Notes: generated by a model from the letters alone, not told the origin. A stretch of 64,000 bases of DNA from Prado023 sp963747335 (GCA_963747335.1 CAVVEV010000001.1:123624-187623); one strand, 5' to 3'; counted from the first letter of the stretch, positions 32,732-42,128 are shown. A program made the numbers and translations.

Positions 32732-34126
32732 TCAGCTGGTGGCGTGTGCGCCGGTCTCGGCGATGAGGGCTGCATGGTCGCGCTCGGTCAGGTCGGCGTA
32801 GGCGTCAGCCCATTCGGCCACCGCAACGTCGAAGGTGTCGGTGTCGCCGAGGTAGCCGGTGATCTTGCTGGCCCCACCGGCGCGGGTGTGGGCGCGGGCG
32901 AGCACCGCACCGCAGATCCGGCCATACAGGGCCAGGTCGTCGGCGTCGAGGCGCTCGAGGTCGATCGAGCCCTTCATGTCCTTGATCTGGCGGACGAAGT
33001 AGTCGAAAGGTGCGGCCTGGCTGCCCGAGGTCCAGCCGAGCAGCGGGTCGCCGGTGGCCTGCATGAGCCGCTGGCCGACCACGACCCGCTTGCCGTGGTG
33101 GCCGATCGAGTTTGCGCCCACGTACGGCTCGAGGACCGAGGCGTTGGCCTGCTTGATCTGCAGCACCAGGTGGTCACCATCCCCGGTCACCATCAGCATG
33201 GCCAGGGCTCGGGTGCCCACGCTGCCGACCCCGACGACCTTGTGCGCCAGGCCCACGAACGAGTAGCGCAGGAGCAGCAGGACCGCATCCGGGCTCAACG
33301 TCTCCAAGTACTGGCCGAAGAGCGCCGCAGCGTTCTCGGTGATCCCCTCGTGCTCCGTCTCGTCGACGGGGACCAGCAGCGGGGGCGCCGAGCGGAACCG
33401 GCGCCGCCCGTCGACCACCTCGGTGAGCTTGCCCACCGCGACGTCGCCAGTGGCCTTCGCCGACGAGCGCCCGGCCCGCTTGGCGTCGTCGAACAGACTG
33501 GTGCCCTTGAGGGCCTTGACCAGGTCCTCCACGTCGACCCGGGTGTACCAGACCTCCATCGGGCCCTTCTGGGCCAGCGCCGCGATTGTGGTGCGGTAGG
33601 AGGCCACGGTGGCCCGGGTCGCGGCCCGGATCTTCTTGGGCTTGACCCCGACGTGCCGCCCGGCGACCGCCACGCTGGCGGCCAGCCGCTTGACGTCCCA
33701 CTCGAAGGGCCCGGGCAGGGTCTCGTCGAAGTCGTTGAGGTCGAACACCAGCCGCCGGTCCGGGGAGGCGAACATCCCGAAATTGGCCACATGCGCGTCG
33801 CCGCACAACTGGGCGCGGATAGTGGTGCGCGCCCCGGCGGACAGGTCGGCGGCCATCACCGCGGCCGACCCGCGCAGGAACGCGAATGGTGAGGCGCCCA
33901 TCCGCTCGTAGCGCAGTGGGATCAGCCCGGGCTCCCGGGAGCTCTCCTGGGCGTGCAGCAGGGCCAGCGCATCCCGGTCCGGGGGCAGCAGCAGGTGCGC
34001 GTGGGCCTCCAGGGGGGTCTCGATGCGGGCCGCCTGGCCCGCCGCGAACCGGGAGGCCCGGTCCGGGCGTGGCTCGGTGAACGCGCGCAGGGTCAGGTCC
34101 TGGGTCTGGGTGCTGTCATCGGTCAT
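32732..34126 (-). CDS. DUF2252 family protein (kinase-like fold)
   Basis: This 464-residue protein belongs to DUF2252. PLRYERMGASPFAFLRG (about 70–87) and LCGDAHVANFGMF followed by RLVFDLNDFDET are the family blocks. They resemble the catalytic HxN and DxD motifs of aminoglycoside phosphotransferase-like kinases, but no substrate is known. YDYFVRQIKDMKG-type sequence lies near the C-terminus. The ATG at 34126 has a CACTCT -10-like box (34138–34133) 6 bases upstream, so it may be leaderless. The ATPase gene follows. Confidence 0.9.
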   Translation of the reverse strand: MTDDSTQTQDLTLRAFTEPRPDRASRFAAGQAARIETPLEAHAHLLLPPDRDALALLHAQESSREPGLIPLRYERMGASPFAFLRGSAAVMAADLSAGARTTIRAQLCGDAHVANFGMFASPDRRLVFDLNDFDETLPGPFEWDVKRLAASVAVAGRHVGVKPKKIRAATRATVASYRTTIAALAQKGPMEVWYTRVDVEDLVKALKGTSLFDDAKRAGRSSAKATGDVAVGKLTEVVDGRRRFRSAPPLLVPVDETEHEGITENAAALFGQYLETLSPDAVLLLLRYSFVGLAHKVVGVGSVGTRALAMLMVTGDGDHLVLQIKQANASVLEPYVGANSIGHHGKRVVVGQRLMQATGDPLLGWTSGSQAAPFDYFVRQIKDMKGSIDLERLDADDLALYGRICGAVLARAHTRAGGASKITGYLGDTDTFDVAVAEWADAYADLTERDHAALIAETGAHATS

Positions 34127-34164
34127 GAACCGAGAGTGCCTGCGCCCGCGTGGCCGCGCACCGA

Positions 34165-34219
34165 GGGGTGACATGTGGGGTGACATGGGGTCGGGCCCCG
34201 CGCCGGCGATGGGCAGCGT
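34165..34219 (+). promoter_or_regulatory. island-1 operator/promoter, copy 2
   Basis: GGGGTGAC occurs at 34165–34172 and 34177–34184 (12-bp direct repeat). CAGCGT (34214–34219) follows after 29 bp. The predicted +1 is at the ATG of the Vps62-like gene (34226), giving a leaderless mRNA. Confidence 0.7.
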
Positions 34220-34225
34220 GCGGGT

Positions 34226-35985
34226 ATGGACCTGGACCTGGTGCGCCAGTACGAGCCGGTGCTCCGGCTGACGCAGGGGGAGATGTTCCGCCCGATCGCG
34301 GTGGAGGACTACCTGCGCAGCGCCCGTCTGGTCCTCGGCAGGGGTGGGGACGCGCGGACCCTGGCCGAGCCCGGGGAGTTGGATCCGACGGCCCTGGCCG
34401 GAATGGGGCGGGCGCACCGGGGTGAACCGCTGTCGTTGCAGTTCGTGTCCGTCGCCCTCGACCGGGGCGCCTACCGGGCCTGGGTGCGGTCCGGGCAGCG
34501 ACCGGCCTTCCAGCGCTCGAGTGCCGCGGCGCGGGTCGGCCTGATTGCGCGGGTCCTCGCTGCGCTGGCGCGGCTGAGCCTCGTGATCCGGGGCCGGGTA
34601 CCAGGCGGGCAGGCCGCCGCGGCCCAGGTCCAGGTCGGCGAACACCGGGCGGGGTGCAACTACTACGCGCGGGTGACCCGCGACGCGGGGTATGTAGCGA
34701 TCCAGTACTGGTTCCTCTACCCGATGAACGACTGGCGCTCCTCGTTCGGCGGGGTCAACGACCACGAGGGGGACTGGGAGCAGATCACGGTGTTCCTCGC
34801 CGACACCGACGACGGCCCGGTCCCGGCGTGGGTGGCCTTCTCCAGCCATGACGAGATCGGTGCGGACCTGCGCCGGCGCTGGGATGACCCCGACCTGGCC
34901 AAGGAGGGTGACCACCCGGTGGTCTACGTCGGAGCGGGCAGCCACTCGGGGGCCTACCTGCCGGGGGAGTACCTGGTCAGCATCGCCCCGAACCTGCCCG
35001 CGGGGGTGGAGCGCCTTCGCCGCAGCCTGGCCCGGATCCTGCCGTGGGCCGACCCCGAGGGCCAGATCGGCATCCCGTTCATCGACTACCGCCGCGGCGA
35101 CGGTCTGGCGATCGGTCCCGGGGGCGACCACGTCTGGCAGGCCAGCCTGATCGATGAGTCCACCGACTGGGTCGTGGACTACGGGGGGCTGTGGGGGCTG
35201 GACACCCACGACCCGCTCGGCGGCGAGCGGGCCCCCGCGGGCCCTCGGTACGAGCGCGACGGGCGCGTGCGCGCCTCTGGGCGCAGCCCGTCGCCTGGGC
35301 GGACCTGGACCGGGAGCCGCCCGGGTCCAGCCTGCGCCAGGACCTGTGGGCGCAGCGGGACGTGGCAGTCAGGGAACAGCTCCACGTCATCGAATCGGAG
35401 CTGACGGTGGCGCGCGCGCAACTGCGGTCGGCGACCGTGGCCGCGGGCTGCCCGGACCCGATGACTCGACCGCACAGGACCGAACTCGAACGAGCCTCGG
35501 CGCGGGTGCGCGACCTGCGTGCCCGCCAGGCCCACATGGCCGGGCAGGCGATGGCTCTCCAGAGGTCGGGGGTTGGCGCACTGCCGACTCCCGGTGTTCA
35601 CGACCATCTGAGCCGCCGCGCCCTGCCGATGCTGGCCGGAGAATCGTCGGGGTGGGCGCTACGGGCCTGGTCGTCGATGTCGGCGGTCCTGCTCTTCCTG
35701 GCGGCCGGGCTGGTCCTGCTCAACGGGTCATCAGCCCTGCTGGTCCCGATCCTGGGGCTGATCGCCGTGATGCTGCTGGTCGAGGCGATCCTCCGGCGAC
35801 GCATGCTCGACCTCCTCGTGCGGGTCGCGATCGCGGTGGCCGTCGGCGCCGGACTTCTGGTCGTGGCCGACGTCGTCCTGGGACACATGCGCCAGACCCT
35901 GGGGGTTCTGCTGCTGCTCGGGGCCGGCATCCTCGCGATCCAGTCCCTGGGCGAGGCAGGGCGCCGCCGGAGCGGGTCCACCTGA
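34226..35985 (+). CDS. Vps62-like domain fused to coiled coil and four membrane helices, one frame break
   Basis: The first about 345 residues contain a Vps62-related domain: GCNYYARVTRDAGYVAIQYW, then NDHEGDWEQITVFL and VYVGAGSHSGAYLPGEYLV. Near 35270 the reading must shift by one missing base in a GCGCGC tract, joining DGRVR to LWAQPVAWADLDREPPGSSL. A heptad-rich segment (VIESELTVARAQLRS, ELERASARVRDLRAR) follows, then four hydrophobic helices (LLFLAAGLVLL, VPILGLIAVMLL, VAIAVAVGAGLLVV, LGVLLLLGAGILAI). The whole protein is about 586 residues. The combination is unfamiliar to me; a membrane-stress role is only a guess. Confidence 0.75.
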
Positions 35986-35994
35986 CCCCGCCGC

Positions 35995-36050
35995 GGGGTG
36001 ACACCCGGGGTGACGCAACCCCGCGCGGCAGGCCCGGGCCCGTCTAGCGT
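35995..36050 (+). promoter_or_regulatory. island-1 operator/promoter, copy 3
   Basis: GGGGTGAC occurs at 35995–36002 and 36007–36014 (12-bp repeat). TAGCGT (36045–36050) follows after 30 bp. +1 is predicted near 36057, with a 26-nt leader to the AI-2E gene. Confidence 0.7.
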
Positions 36051-36082
36051 CCCAAGTCGACCGACCCCCATGAGGAGCGCAC

Positions 36083-37264
36083 ATGGACATGGCTGTTCCA
36101 CCTCAACCCCCGATTCCTCCGATCCCGCAACGCCCGGTCGACCAGGCACCGCCGTGGGTCGTTCCGGTGATCCGCCAGACGATCTGGCGCATCATCTGGC
36201 TCGGCCTGGGGATGGCGATCCTGGTGCTGTCCCTGCTGCAGGCACGGGGCCTCATCTCGACGCTGGTCATCGCCTTCTTCTTCAGCATTGCCATGGACCC
36301 GGCGGTCACGTGGCTGCACACCCATCGAGGGTGGTCGCGGGGGCGCGCGTCGGGGACCGTGTTCCTCGTCGTCGTGGTGTCCGTGGTGCTGCTGATCACG
36401 GTCCTGATCCCCGCCCTGGTGCAGGTCGCCGAGCAGGTCGGGTCGCGCATCCCGGAGTGGATCGCGGGGATCGAGCGGACATTCGGGGTCACGATCTCCT
36501 CCGGGACCGCTGATCTCGGCGACCAGGTCGACGAGGCGATCCGCACCTGGCTGCAGGACAACGGCCGGCAGGTGCTGGGGATCGCCAGTGGCACGGTCGG
36601 GATGGTGTTCCAGTTCCTGACCACCGCCACGTTCACCCTGTACTTCGCCGCCGACGCACCCAAGATCCGCCGCGCCCTGCTCGTGCGCATGCCCCCGGAG
36701 CGCCAGCAGCGCATCGGCTGGGCGTGGGACACCGCCATCGAGCAGACCGGCGGCTACTTCTACTCCCGGCTGGTCCTGCTCCTGATCAACGCGACCCTGT
36801 TCTTCTTCGTGATGGTCGCCGTGGGGGTGCCCTGGCTGGTCGCCCTGCCCCTGGCAGTGTTCCAGGGCTTCTTCGCGGAGTTCATCCCCGTCGTCGGCAC
36901 CTACATCGGCGTGGCCATCCCCGCGCTGGTCACCCTGGGCATCGAGGGGGTGTGGCAGGCCCTCGTGCTGGTGGCCTGGACCGTGGTCTTCCAGCAGATC
37001 GAGAACTACTGGCTCAGCCCGAAGCTCAGCGCCCAGAGCATGGAGATCAACGGTGGCGTCGCCTTCGGATCTGCGCTGGCAGGCGGCGCGATCGCCGGAC
37101 CGATGGGCGCGTTCATGGCCATGCCGGTCGCCGCCCTGGTCACCTCGTTCGTGAAGAACTACGTGCCCCGCTATCCCCTGGTCTACCGATCGGCCTACGA
37201 CCCGGACGAGACCGACACATCCGTGCACGGCGCGGAGTTCGCTCTGCAGGAGGAACTCCGATGA
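36083..37264 (+). CDS. AI-2E family (PerM/YdiK-like) membrane transporter
   Basis: This 393-residue protein of the AI-2E_transport family has a Pro-rich cytoplasmic start and paired N-terminal helices (LGLGMAILVLSLLQARGLISTL). The soluble central segment (about 115–180) comes next. The conserved core GYFYSRLVLLLINATLFFF, LPLAVFQGFFAEFIPVVGTYIG and ENYWLSPKLSAQSMEINGG follows. Members export diverse substrates, and some are Na+/H+ antiporters. It overlaps the next gene by four bases. Confidence 0.92.
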   Translation: MDMAVPPQPPIPPIPQRPVDQAPPWVVPVIRQTIWRIIWLGLGMAILVLSLLQARGLISTLVIAFFFSIAMDPAVTWLHTHRGWSRGRASGTVFLVVVVSVVLLITVLIPALVQVAEQVGSRIPEWIAGIERTFGVTISSGTADLGDQVDEAIRTWLQDNGRQVLGIASGTVGMVFQFLTTATFTLYFAADAPKIRRALLVRMPPERQQRIGWAWDTAIEQTGGYFYSRLVLLLINATLFFFVMVAVGVPWLVALPLAVFQGFFAEFIPVVGTYIGVAIPALVTLGIEGVWQALVLVAWTVVFQQIENYWLSPKLSAQSMEINGGVAFGSALAGGAIAGPMGAFMAMPVAALVTSFVKNYVPRYPLVYRSAYDPDETDTSVHGAEFALQEELR

Positions 37265-39156
37265 CCCCATCCACAGCGCGTGCCGGGGCACTGGCCGCCG
37301 GCCTGGTCGCCCCGATCGGGTTCGAGGCGAGCCTGATGCCGCGTACCGCGGTCCAGCAGGGCATGGTCACCGGGCTGTCGGCATCCGCGACCCTGGCTGC
37401 GGTCGCCCTCGGGCAGGCCGCGACTGCGGCCGGGGCGCGGCGGCTGGCTGCGCGCACCGGTGCGGACCCCGGGTCCGGGGGCGTGGGCGTGGCTGCCAAC
37501 GCCGCGGCCCTGGGCGGGGGCATCGTGGTGCAGTACCTGCTGCGGCAGCGCACCGAGGAGCCGATGCGCCGGGCCATCGGGCGCACCGCGGCCTATGAGC
37601 TGTCCCTCGGGGCTGGTTCGGCGCTGGCGGTCAGCGCCTTCGGGGCGCTGGTGGCCCGCGGGGATCGGCGCACCCGGGCGGTGGTTCCCGGTCTTCTCAC
37701 GATCGGTGCGGCTGTGGCCCTGACCCCGGTGGTGCGCCAACGTGCCTCCACCCGACTGGCCGGCGGCCCTGCGGTGCTCCCCAGCCTCGCGGCCGCTGGT
37801 GCCGTGGCAGCCGGGGTTCAGGTCGTCGCCGCCGCGGAGAAGGGCCTGTCGCGGGCGGTCGGGCGGGGCCTGGCCGCCGTGCTCCCCGGTCCCCCTGGGC
37901 TGTGGACGTGGACCGGTCGGGCAGCAGCAGCCACCGCCACCGCAGCGCTCGTAGCCCGGGCCCTAGACGGGGTGTACGAGAAGATCGAGTCCGGCGCCGA
38001 GCGGGCCGAAGTCGGATTGGGGGAGGTACCCAACGACCCGTACGTCAGCGGGGGAGTCGTCAGCGCGGTTCCCTTCGCGACCCTGAGCCGCGAGGGCCGG
38101 CGCCATGTTGTGTCCCGCACCCGGGCGCAGTTCATCGAGCGCGTCATGGGAGAGGTCGCGGTAGCCGAGCCGGTCCGCGTGTACGTGGGTCTGGAGAGCG
38201 CCCCCACCATGCCGGAACGGGTCGCGTTGGCCCTCGACGAGGTCGAACGCCTCGGCGCCCTGGACAGGTCCCTGCTGCTGCTGGTCTCCCCGACCGGCAC
38301 CGGGTACGTCAACTACGCGGCCATCGAGGCCGTGGAGTACCTCGCCCTCGGCGACGTGGCCACCGTCACCATGCAGTACTCGCTGCGCCCCTCGTTCCTC
38401 TCCCTGGACCGCGTCGACGAGGGCCGCGAGCAGAATCATGCGCTGTGGACCGCGCTGCACGAACGGATCCAGGCCCGGCCCCCGCAGGAACGCCCGCGGG
38501 TGGTCATGTTCGGCGAGAGCCTCGGCGCGCACACCAGCCAGGACACCGTGCTGCACCAGGGCACCGAGGGACTGCGTGACCTCGGCGTCGAGCGTGCGCT
38601 GTGGATCGGGTCACCGGCCGGAAGCGGCTGGCGCACCGAGGTCCGCAGCTCCTCGGCAACCCGGCAGACCCGCGAGCTGGTCGGGGAGTTCGACAGCTTC
38701 GAGGACTACCTCGCCCTCCCGGAGGACCGGCGCTCCGCACTGCGGTACGTGATGATCACCCACGACGAGGACGGTGTGCCCAAGTTCGGGCCACCCCTGG
38801 CCGTGCAGGCCCCGGACTGGTTGCGCGAGCAGCGGCCGAGCGGGATCCCCGACATCATGCGCTGGGCCCCGTTCACCACCTTCCTGCAGGTCTTCGTCGA
38901 CATGCTCAACGGATCGAACGTGACCCCCGGGACGTTCGCCGCCCTCGGCCACGACTACCGGGCAGACCTGCTGGACTTCGTCAGCGCCGTGTACGACCTG
39001 CCCGCCACCACCACCCAGATGCAGAACCTGCACCGGGCACTGCCCCTGTTCGAGAAACAGCTCTTCGACTTCATCGACGGCGCCGCCACCGCGGCGGCCA
39101 AGGACCAAACCGCGGCAGAAGGCGCCCACGCCTCGGGCGAACACGCTGCTGGATGA
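37261..39156 (+). CDS. membrane alpha/beta-hydrolase (Abhydrolase_9 type)
   Basis: This 631-residue protein has about six N-terminal hydrophobic helices (to about 240) and a C-terminal catalytic domain with VMFGESLGAHTSQ (GxSxG nucleophile elbow). The family-typical stretches LLLLVSPTGTGYVNYAAIEAVEYL, TVTMQYSLRPSFLSL, LWIGSPAGSGWR and FVDMLNGSNVTPGTF match actinobacterial Abhydrolase_9 membrane hydrolases, whose substrate is unknown (lipid esters are suspected). ATG overlaps the stop of the AI-2E gene (ATGA), so the two form an operon. Confidence 0.87.
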   Translation: MTPSTARAGALAAGLVAPIGFEASLMPRTAVQQGMVTGLSASATLAAVALGQAATAAGARRLAARTGADPGSGGVGVAANAAALGGGIVVQYLLRQRTEEPMRRAIGRTAAYELSLGAGSALAVSAFGALVARGDRRTRAVVPGLLTIGAAVALTPVVRQRASTRLAGGPAVLPSLAAAGAVAAGVQVVAAAEKGLSRAVGRGLAAVLPGPPGLWTWTGRAAAATATAALVARALDGVYEKIESGAERAEVGLGEVPNDPYVSGGVVSAVPFATLSREGRRHVVSRTRAQFIERVMGEVAVAEPVRVYVGLESAPTMPERVALALDEVERLGALDRSLLLLVSPTGTGYVNYAAIEAVEYLALGDVATVTMQYSLRPSFLSLDRVDEGREQNHALWTALHERIQARPPQERPRVVMFGESLGAHTSQDTVLHQGTEGLRDLGVERALWIGSPAGSGWRTEVRSSSATRQTRELVGEFDSFEDYLALPEDRRSALRYVMITHDEDGVPKFGPPLAVQAPDWLREQRPSGIPDIMRWAPFTTFLQVFVDMLNGSNVTPGTFAALGHDYRADLLDFVSAVYDLPATTTQMQNLHRALPLFEKQLFDFIDGAATAAAKDQTAAEGAHASGEHAAG

Positions 39157-39180
39157 ATGCCGGGCGACCCCCTTCGAATC

Positions 39181-39236
39181 CATGTCACCCCATGGGGTGA
39201 CATGTGGGGGTCTGGCGGTGGGCCTGGTGGCAGGGT
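39181..39236 (+). promoter_or_regulatory. island-1 operator/promoter, copy 4 (palindromic)
   Basis: A perfect 24-bp palindrome (39181–39204) is made of GTCACCCC and GGGGTGAC arms around AT. CAGGGT (39231–39236) follows 29 bp after the right half-site. It drives the DUF1269 gene with a leader of about 34 nt. Confidence 0.7.
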
Positions 39237-39276
39237 TGATGGGTCGGCACGCCTGCCGACCGGACAAGGAGAGGTT

Positions 39277-39747
39277 ATGTCGACGATCGTCGCGTTCACA
39301 GTAAGCAACAAGGAGATGGGGGAGGAGGCGCTCGAGCGCCTCGAGGGCAACGTCCAGGACGTGGCCATGGTCTACAAGACCGACAAGGGCAAGGTGAAGC
39401 TGGTCCAGACCAGCGACCTGACCGCGGGACAGGGCGTCGTGCGTGGCGGCTTGATCGGGGCCGTCGCCAGCATCATCGCCGGGCCGCTGCTCCCGGTCGC
39501 CGCCGCCGGTGGTGCCGCGGGAGCGGCCTACGCCGCGATCCGTGACAAGGGGCTCAGCGACAAGGTGATGAAGCTCGCCGGCAAGCAGCTCGAGCAGGGT
39601 GGCGCCGCAGTCTTCGTCCTCGCCGACGACGAGCAGGCCGCCTCCATCGAGGCCGCCGTGCGCGATGCCGGGATCGATGACGTCGAGGTCGGCTCGTTCC
39701 CCGAAGAGGCCGCCGGAGTCGCCCGCGAGACCCTGAAGCTGGCCTGA
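39277..39747 (+). CDS. DUF1269 family membrane-associated protein
   Basis: This 156-residue protein has the DUF1269 pattern: STIVAFTVSNKEMGEEALERL, DVAMVYKTDKGKVKLVQT, then a Gly/Ala-rich hydrophobic hairpin (GVVRGGLIGAVASIIAGPLL, AAAGGAAGAAYAAI) and a C-terminal alpha/beta segment (AAVFVLADDEQAASIEAAV). Relatives are common in stress-induced actinobacterial loci; the role is unknown. AAGGAGAGG precedes the ATG. It ends in the strong hairpin at 39749–39799. Confidence 0.88.
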   Translation: MSTIVAFTVSNKEMGEEALERLEGNVQDVAMVYKTDKGKVKLVQTSDLTAGQGVVRGGLIGAVASIIAGPLLPVAAAGGAAGAAYAAIRDKGLSDKVMKLAGKQLEQGGAAVFVLADDEQAASIEAAVRDAGIDDVEVGSFPEEAAGVARETLKLA

Positions 39748-39748
39748 G

Positions 39749-39799
39749 GTCCGGCTGTCTGGGTGGCCAGCCACCAGCTGGCCACCCAGACAGCCGGAC
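39749..39799 (+). terminator. 22-bp perfect hairpin after the DUF1269 gene
   Basis: Left arm 39749–39770 and right arm 39778–39799 are perfectly complementary over 22 bp with a 7-nt loop (CCACCAG). It starts two bases after the stop codon. No T run follows, so it may act as a high-GC terminator or as an mRNA-stabilising structure. Confidence 0.75.
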
Positions 39800-39858
39800 C
39801 CGTCAGAGCGAGACTTGGCACGCAACGACCATCAGCCACCGAGCAGGAGTGATCAACG

Positions 39859-40227
39859 ATGGGCATCTTCACCGGAAACGCCGGACGCAAGGACCCCGCC
39901 GAGCTTCAGGCCGAGTACGCCAAGCTCTTCGCGGCAGACGAGCAGGTGCACGCCGCCTACGGCGTGGCCCGCGACGTGTTCATCTTCACGAACATGCGCC
40001 TGATCCTGGTCGACAAGCAGGGGTTCTCCGGCAAGAAGGTCAGCTACGAATCGATCCCGTACAAGAGCGTCGAACGGTTCTCGGTCGAGACGGCGGGCAC
40101 CTTCGACCTGGACGCGGAGCTGAGGATCTGGGTTCGGGGGCGTGGGGAGCCCATCGCCAAGGAGTTCGACAAGAGCGCCAACATCTACGAGGTCCAGGCC
40201 ATCCTGACCGCGTTCGCCGTGCGCTGA
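39859..40227 (+). CDS. bacterial PH-domain protein (YvbH/PF08000-like)
   Basis: This 122-residue protein, MGIFTGNAGRKDPAELQAEY followed by VARDVFIFTNMRLILVDKQG, SYESIPYKSVERFSVETAG and FDLDAELRIWVRG, matches the bacterial pleckstrin-homology family found in small cytosolic stress proteins. It has no membrane segment. It follows the hairpin, so it is expressed by read-through or from an unseen promoter. Confidence 0.88.
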   Translation: MGIFTGNAGRKDPAELQAEYAKLFAADEQVHAAYGVARDVFIFTNMRLILVDKQGFSGKKVSYESIPYKSVERFSVETAGTFDLDAELRIWVRGRGEPIAKEFDKSANIYEVQAILTAFAVR

Positions 40228-40253
40228 AGCCCCGCCCGAAGAAGGGACACGAC

Positions 40254-40559
40254 ATGCCAGCCAAAGGTTCTGCTCCGTCCTCGAGAGTTGTGCTCGAGGA
40301 CCTGGTCCGGGCGTTGAGGGCTGAAGGCTTCGGAGCCGAGGTGGTGGCCGACCCCGATGAGGTGGTGGTGGTCTACGCCACGGATCCGCGCCTGGATCCG
40401 TGGGACGACGCCAACGAGGATCGGCAGATCGAGATCGTGCGTATCGAGCATAGGGACGAGCACCTGCACTGCCCGTGGCTGCCCGGCCCGATCCCGGACA
40501 GCGAACTCCAGGGACTGGGAACCCTGCTGCAGACCCTGATGGAGACCCGCGGCTACTGA
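40254..40559 (+). CDS. hypothetical protein, 101 residues
   Basis: I do not recognise a family. The protein is soluble and acidic in the middle (VVYATDPRLDPWDDANEDRQIEIVRIEHRD) with an alpha/beta look. It lies 26 bases after the PH-domain gene, with GAAGGGA as ribosome-binding site, and is probably cotranscribed. It converges on the FUSC-like gene. Confidence 0.7.
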   Translation: MPAKGSAPSSRVVLEDLVRALRAEGFGAEVVADPDEVVVVYATDPRLDPWDDANEDRQIEIVRIEHRDEHLHCPWLPGPIPDSELQGLGTLLQTLMETRGY

Positions 40560-40582
40560 GCCGCCGCGACGGGGCCCAGCAG

Positions 40583-41554
40583 TCAGGTGGGCGTCCCGGT
40601 GGCCACCAGTCCGGAGCGCTCATCCCAGCGCTGCATGCCCCACGCAATGGCGGCGGCGAGCACGACGCCGATCACCGTGAAGACCACGCGGTCCAGGGTC
40701 AGCGAGACCGTGACCTCCGTCTCGCCGCCAGCGGACAGGAAGAGCAGCAGCATCGGGGTCAGGAACATGGTCTGCATGAAGTAGTTGCCGCTCATGGCGT
40801 AGGCGGCGAGCACGACCAGGAACACGAACGCAGCGGCGAGCAGCAGGTCCTGGGGCAGGACCCAGACCACAACAAGCGCAATCAGCGCCCCCGTGAGCGT
40901 CCCAGCGAGCCGTTGCTCGACATACTCGCGGCGCTCACCCGGGACCGGGCGAAGGACGACCATGAGGGTGACCGCCACCCAGTAGCCGTGGTCGAGGTCG
41001 AGCAGCTCGGCAGCCACGATGCTCACACCGGCGGCAATGCCGAGCACGATCGCGTGCCGCCACGCCAGCGTCGGTGACAACGGCTGGGGTGGGCGCTGGC
41101 CGAACTTCATCGCCCTGGCGATGCCAAGGCCGACCAACCCGCCGATCACACCCCAGACCCCTGCCTGCCACCAGGGCCACCCGCGATCCGTGACCGCGAA
41201 CACCATCGTCAGGATCGGGGCCATCATCAGCATCCCGGCCGAGTACGCGTTGGCCGGTGCCGTGAGCACGATTGCCACACCCACCGCCAGGCCGGAGAGC
41301 CACACGTTGCCCTCCACCAGCGCCCCCGCCGCGGCGGCTGCGCCGAGCAGCAGTGTCGTCAGGGCCGCGGTACGGGGGCGCATCAGCGTGCCGAAGGACA
41401 TCGCCGCCCCGGAGCACAGGCCCACGGTGACGCTGGCCGTGATCCCACCGATAGCCGAGGCGATGATGCCCGGGATCAGGACGATCACGATGAGGATGGC
41501 CGAGTTCTTCAGAGTCCCTGGGTCGGGGGCGGCGAGACGGATCACATTCGGCAT
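40583..41554 (-). CDS. FUSC-like membrane protein
   Basis: This 323-residue protein has about 8–9 membrane helices in two similar halves. ALTTLLLGAAAAAGALV and, in the second half, GYWVAVTLMVVLRPVPGERREYVEQRLAGTLTGALIAL are the fusaric-acid-resistance (FUSC/YccS) signatures. It probably exports or modifies transport of organic acids or aromatics. It is driven leftwards by the copy-5 promoter, with a leader of about 29 nt. Confidence 0.88.
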   Translation of the reverse strand: MPNVIRLAAPDPGTLKNSAILIVIVLIPGIIASAIGGITASVTVGLCSGAAMSFGTLMRPRTAALTTLLLGAAAAAGALVEGNVWLSGLAVGVAIVLTAPANAYSAGMLMMAPILTMVFAVTDRGWPWWQAGVWGVIGGLVGLGIARAMKFGQRPPQPLSPTLAWRHAIVLGIAAGVSIVAAELLDLDHGYWVAVTLMVVLRPVPGERREYVEQRLAGTLTGALIALVVVWVLPQDLLLAAAFVFLVVLAAYAMSGNYFMQTMFLTPMLLLFLSAGGETEVTVSLTLDRVVFTVIGVVLAAAIAWGMQRWDERSGLVATGTPT

Positions 41555-41589
41555 GGGTCCTCACTCCGGCGAGACGTGTGCTGGGTTCG

Positions 41590-41644
41590 AGGCTAGGGCG
41601 GGCCACCGCGGCGCCGTGGGGCGTGTCACCCGCAATGTCACCCC
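41590..41644 (-). promoter_or_regulatory. island-1 operator/promoter, copy 5
   Basis: On the minus strand GGGGTGAC (41644–41637) and GGGTGAC (41631–41625) are spaced 12 bp apart. TAGCCT (41595–41590) follows after 29 bp, ahead of the FUSC-like gene. Confidence 0.7.
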
Positions 41645-41711
41645 GCGGGTACGGCTGTCGCCACAGGTGTCATCCTCAGGCCGTCGCCAGAACCTCGAGG
41701 AGGGCAGCCCG

Positions 41712-42128
41712 ATGTCGCCGAACCCCTATGCCGAGCGCCGACCCGGTGGAGTCACCTTCGTGATCGCCGTGACGTGGATCGTCGCCTTCCTGAGCATCGT
41801 CAGCGGGATCCTCACCCTCATGGGCCAGGACTCCCCGGTCGTCGGAACCGCCGTGGACGCCGGCCAGCCGTCCTGGTACGGCGCAGTCGAGATCGGATTC
41901 GGGGTCATCACCGGACTCGTGGCCATCGGCCTGGCCAAGGGCAGCGGCCTCGCCCGCCTGCTCGTGACCGCGCTCATGGCACTCCGCGTGGGCAGCGCTC
42001 TCTGGGTGGCGATCGAGCACTCCGGTCAGGGCGGCTGGCTCGTCGCCCCACTCATCGGCGGCCCCGCGGTCATCGTGCAGCTCCTGCTGTGGAACGGCAG
42101 ATCTGACCGCTTCTTCTCCGAATTCTGA
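41712..42128 (+). CDS. four-helix small membrane protein
   Basis: This 138-residue protein has four hydrophobic segments (VIAVTWIVAFLSIVSGILTL, VEIGFGVITGLVAIGLA, LARLLVTALMALRVGSALW, LVAPLIGGPAVIVQLLLW). The layout resembles small actinobacterial DUF-type membrane proteins, but I do not recognise the family. It diverges from the FUSC-like gene and shares its 157-bp intergenic region. The copy-5 operator points the other way. Confidence 0.75.
   Translation: MSPNPYAERRPGGVTFVIAVTWIVAFLSIVSGILTLMGQDSPVVGTAVDAGQPSWYGAVEIGFGVITGLVAIGLAKGSGLARLLVTALMALRVGSALWVAIEHSGQGGWLVAPLIGGPAVIVQLLLWNGRSDRFFSEF

Noticed and set aside
30650..33892. A 1,080-codon plus-strand frame opposite the ATPase and DUF2252 genes
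   Set aside because: It is antisense to two well-supported genes and has Gly/His/Asp-rich shadow composition with no domains.
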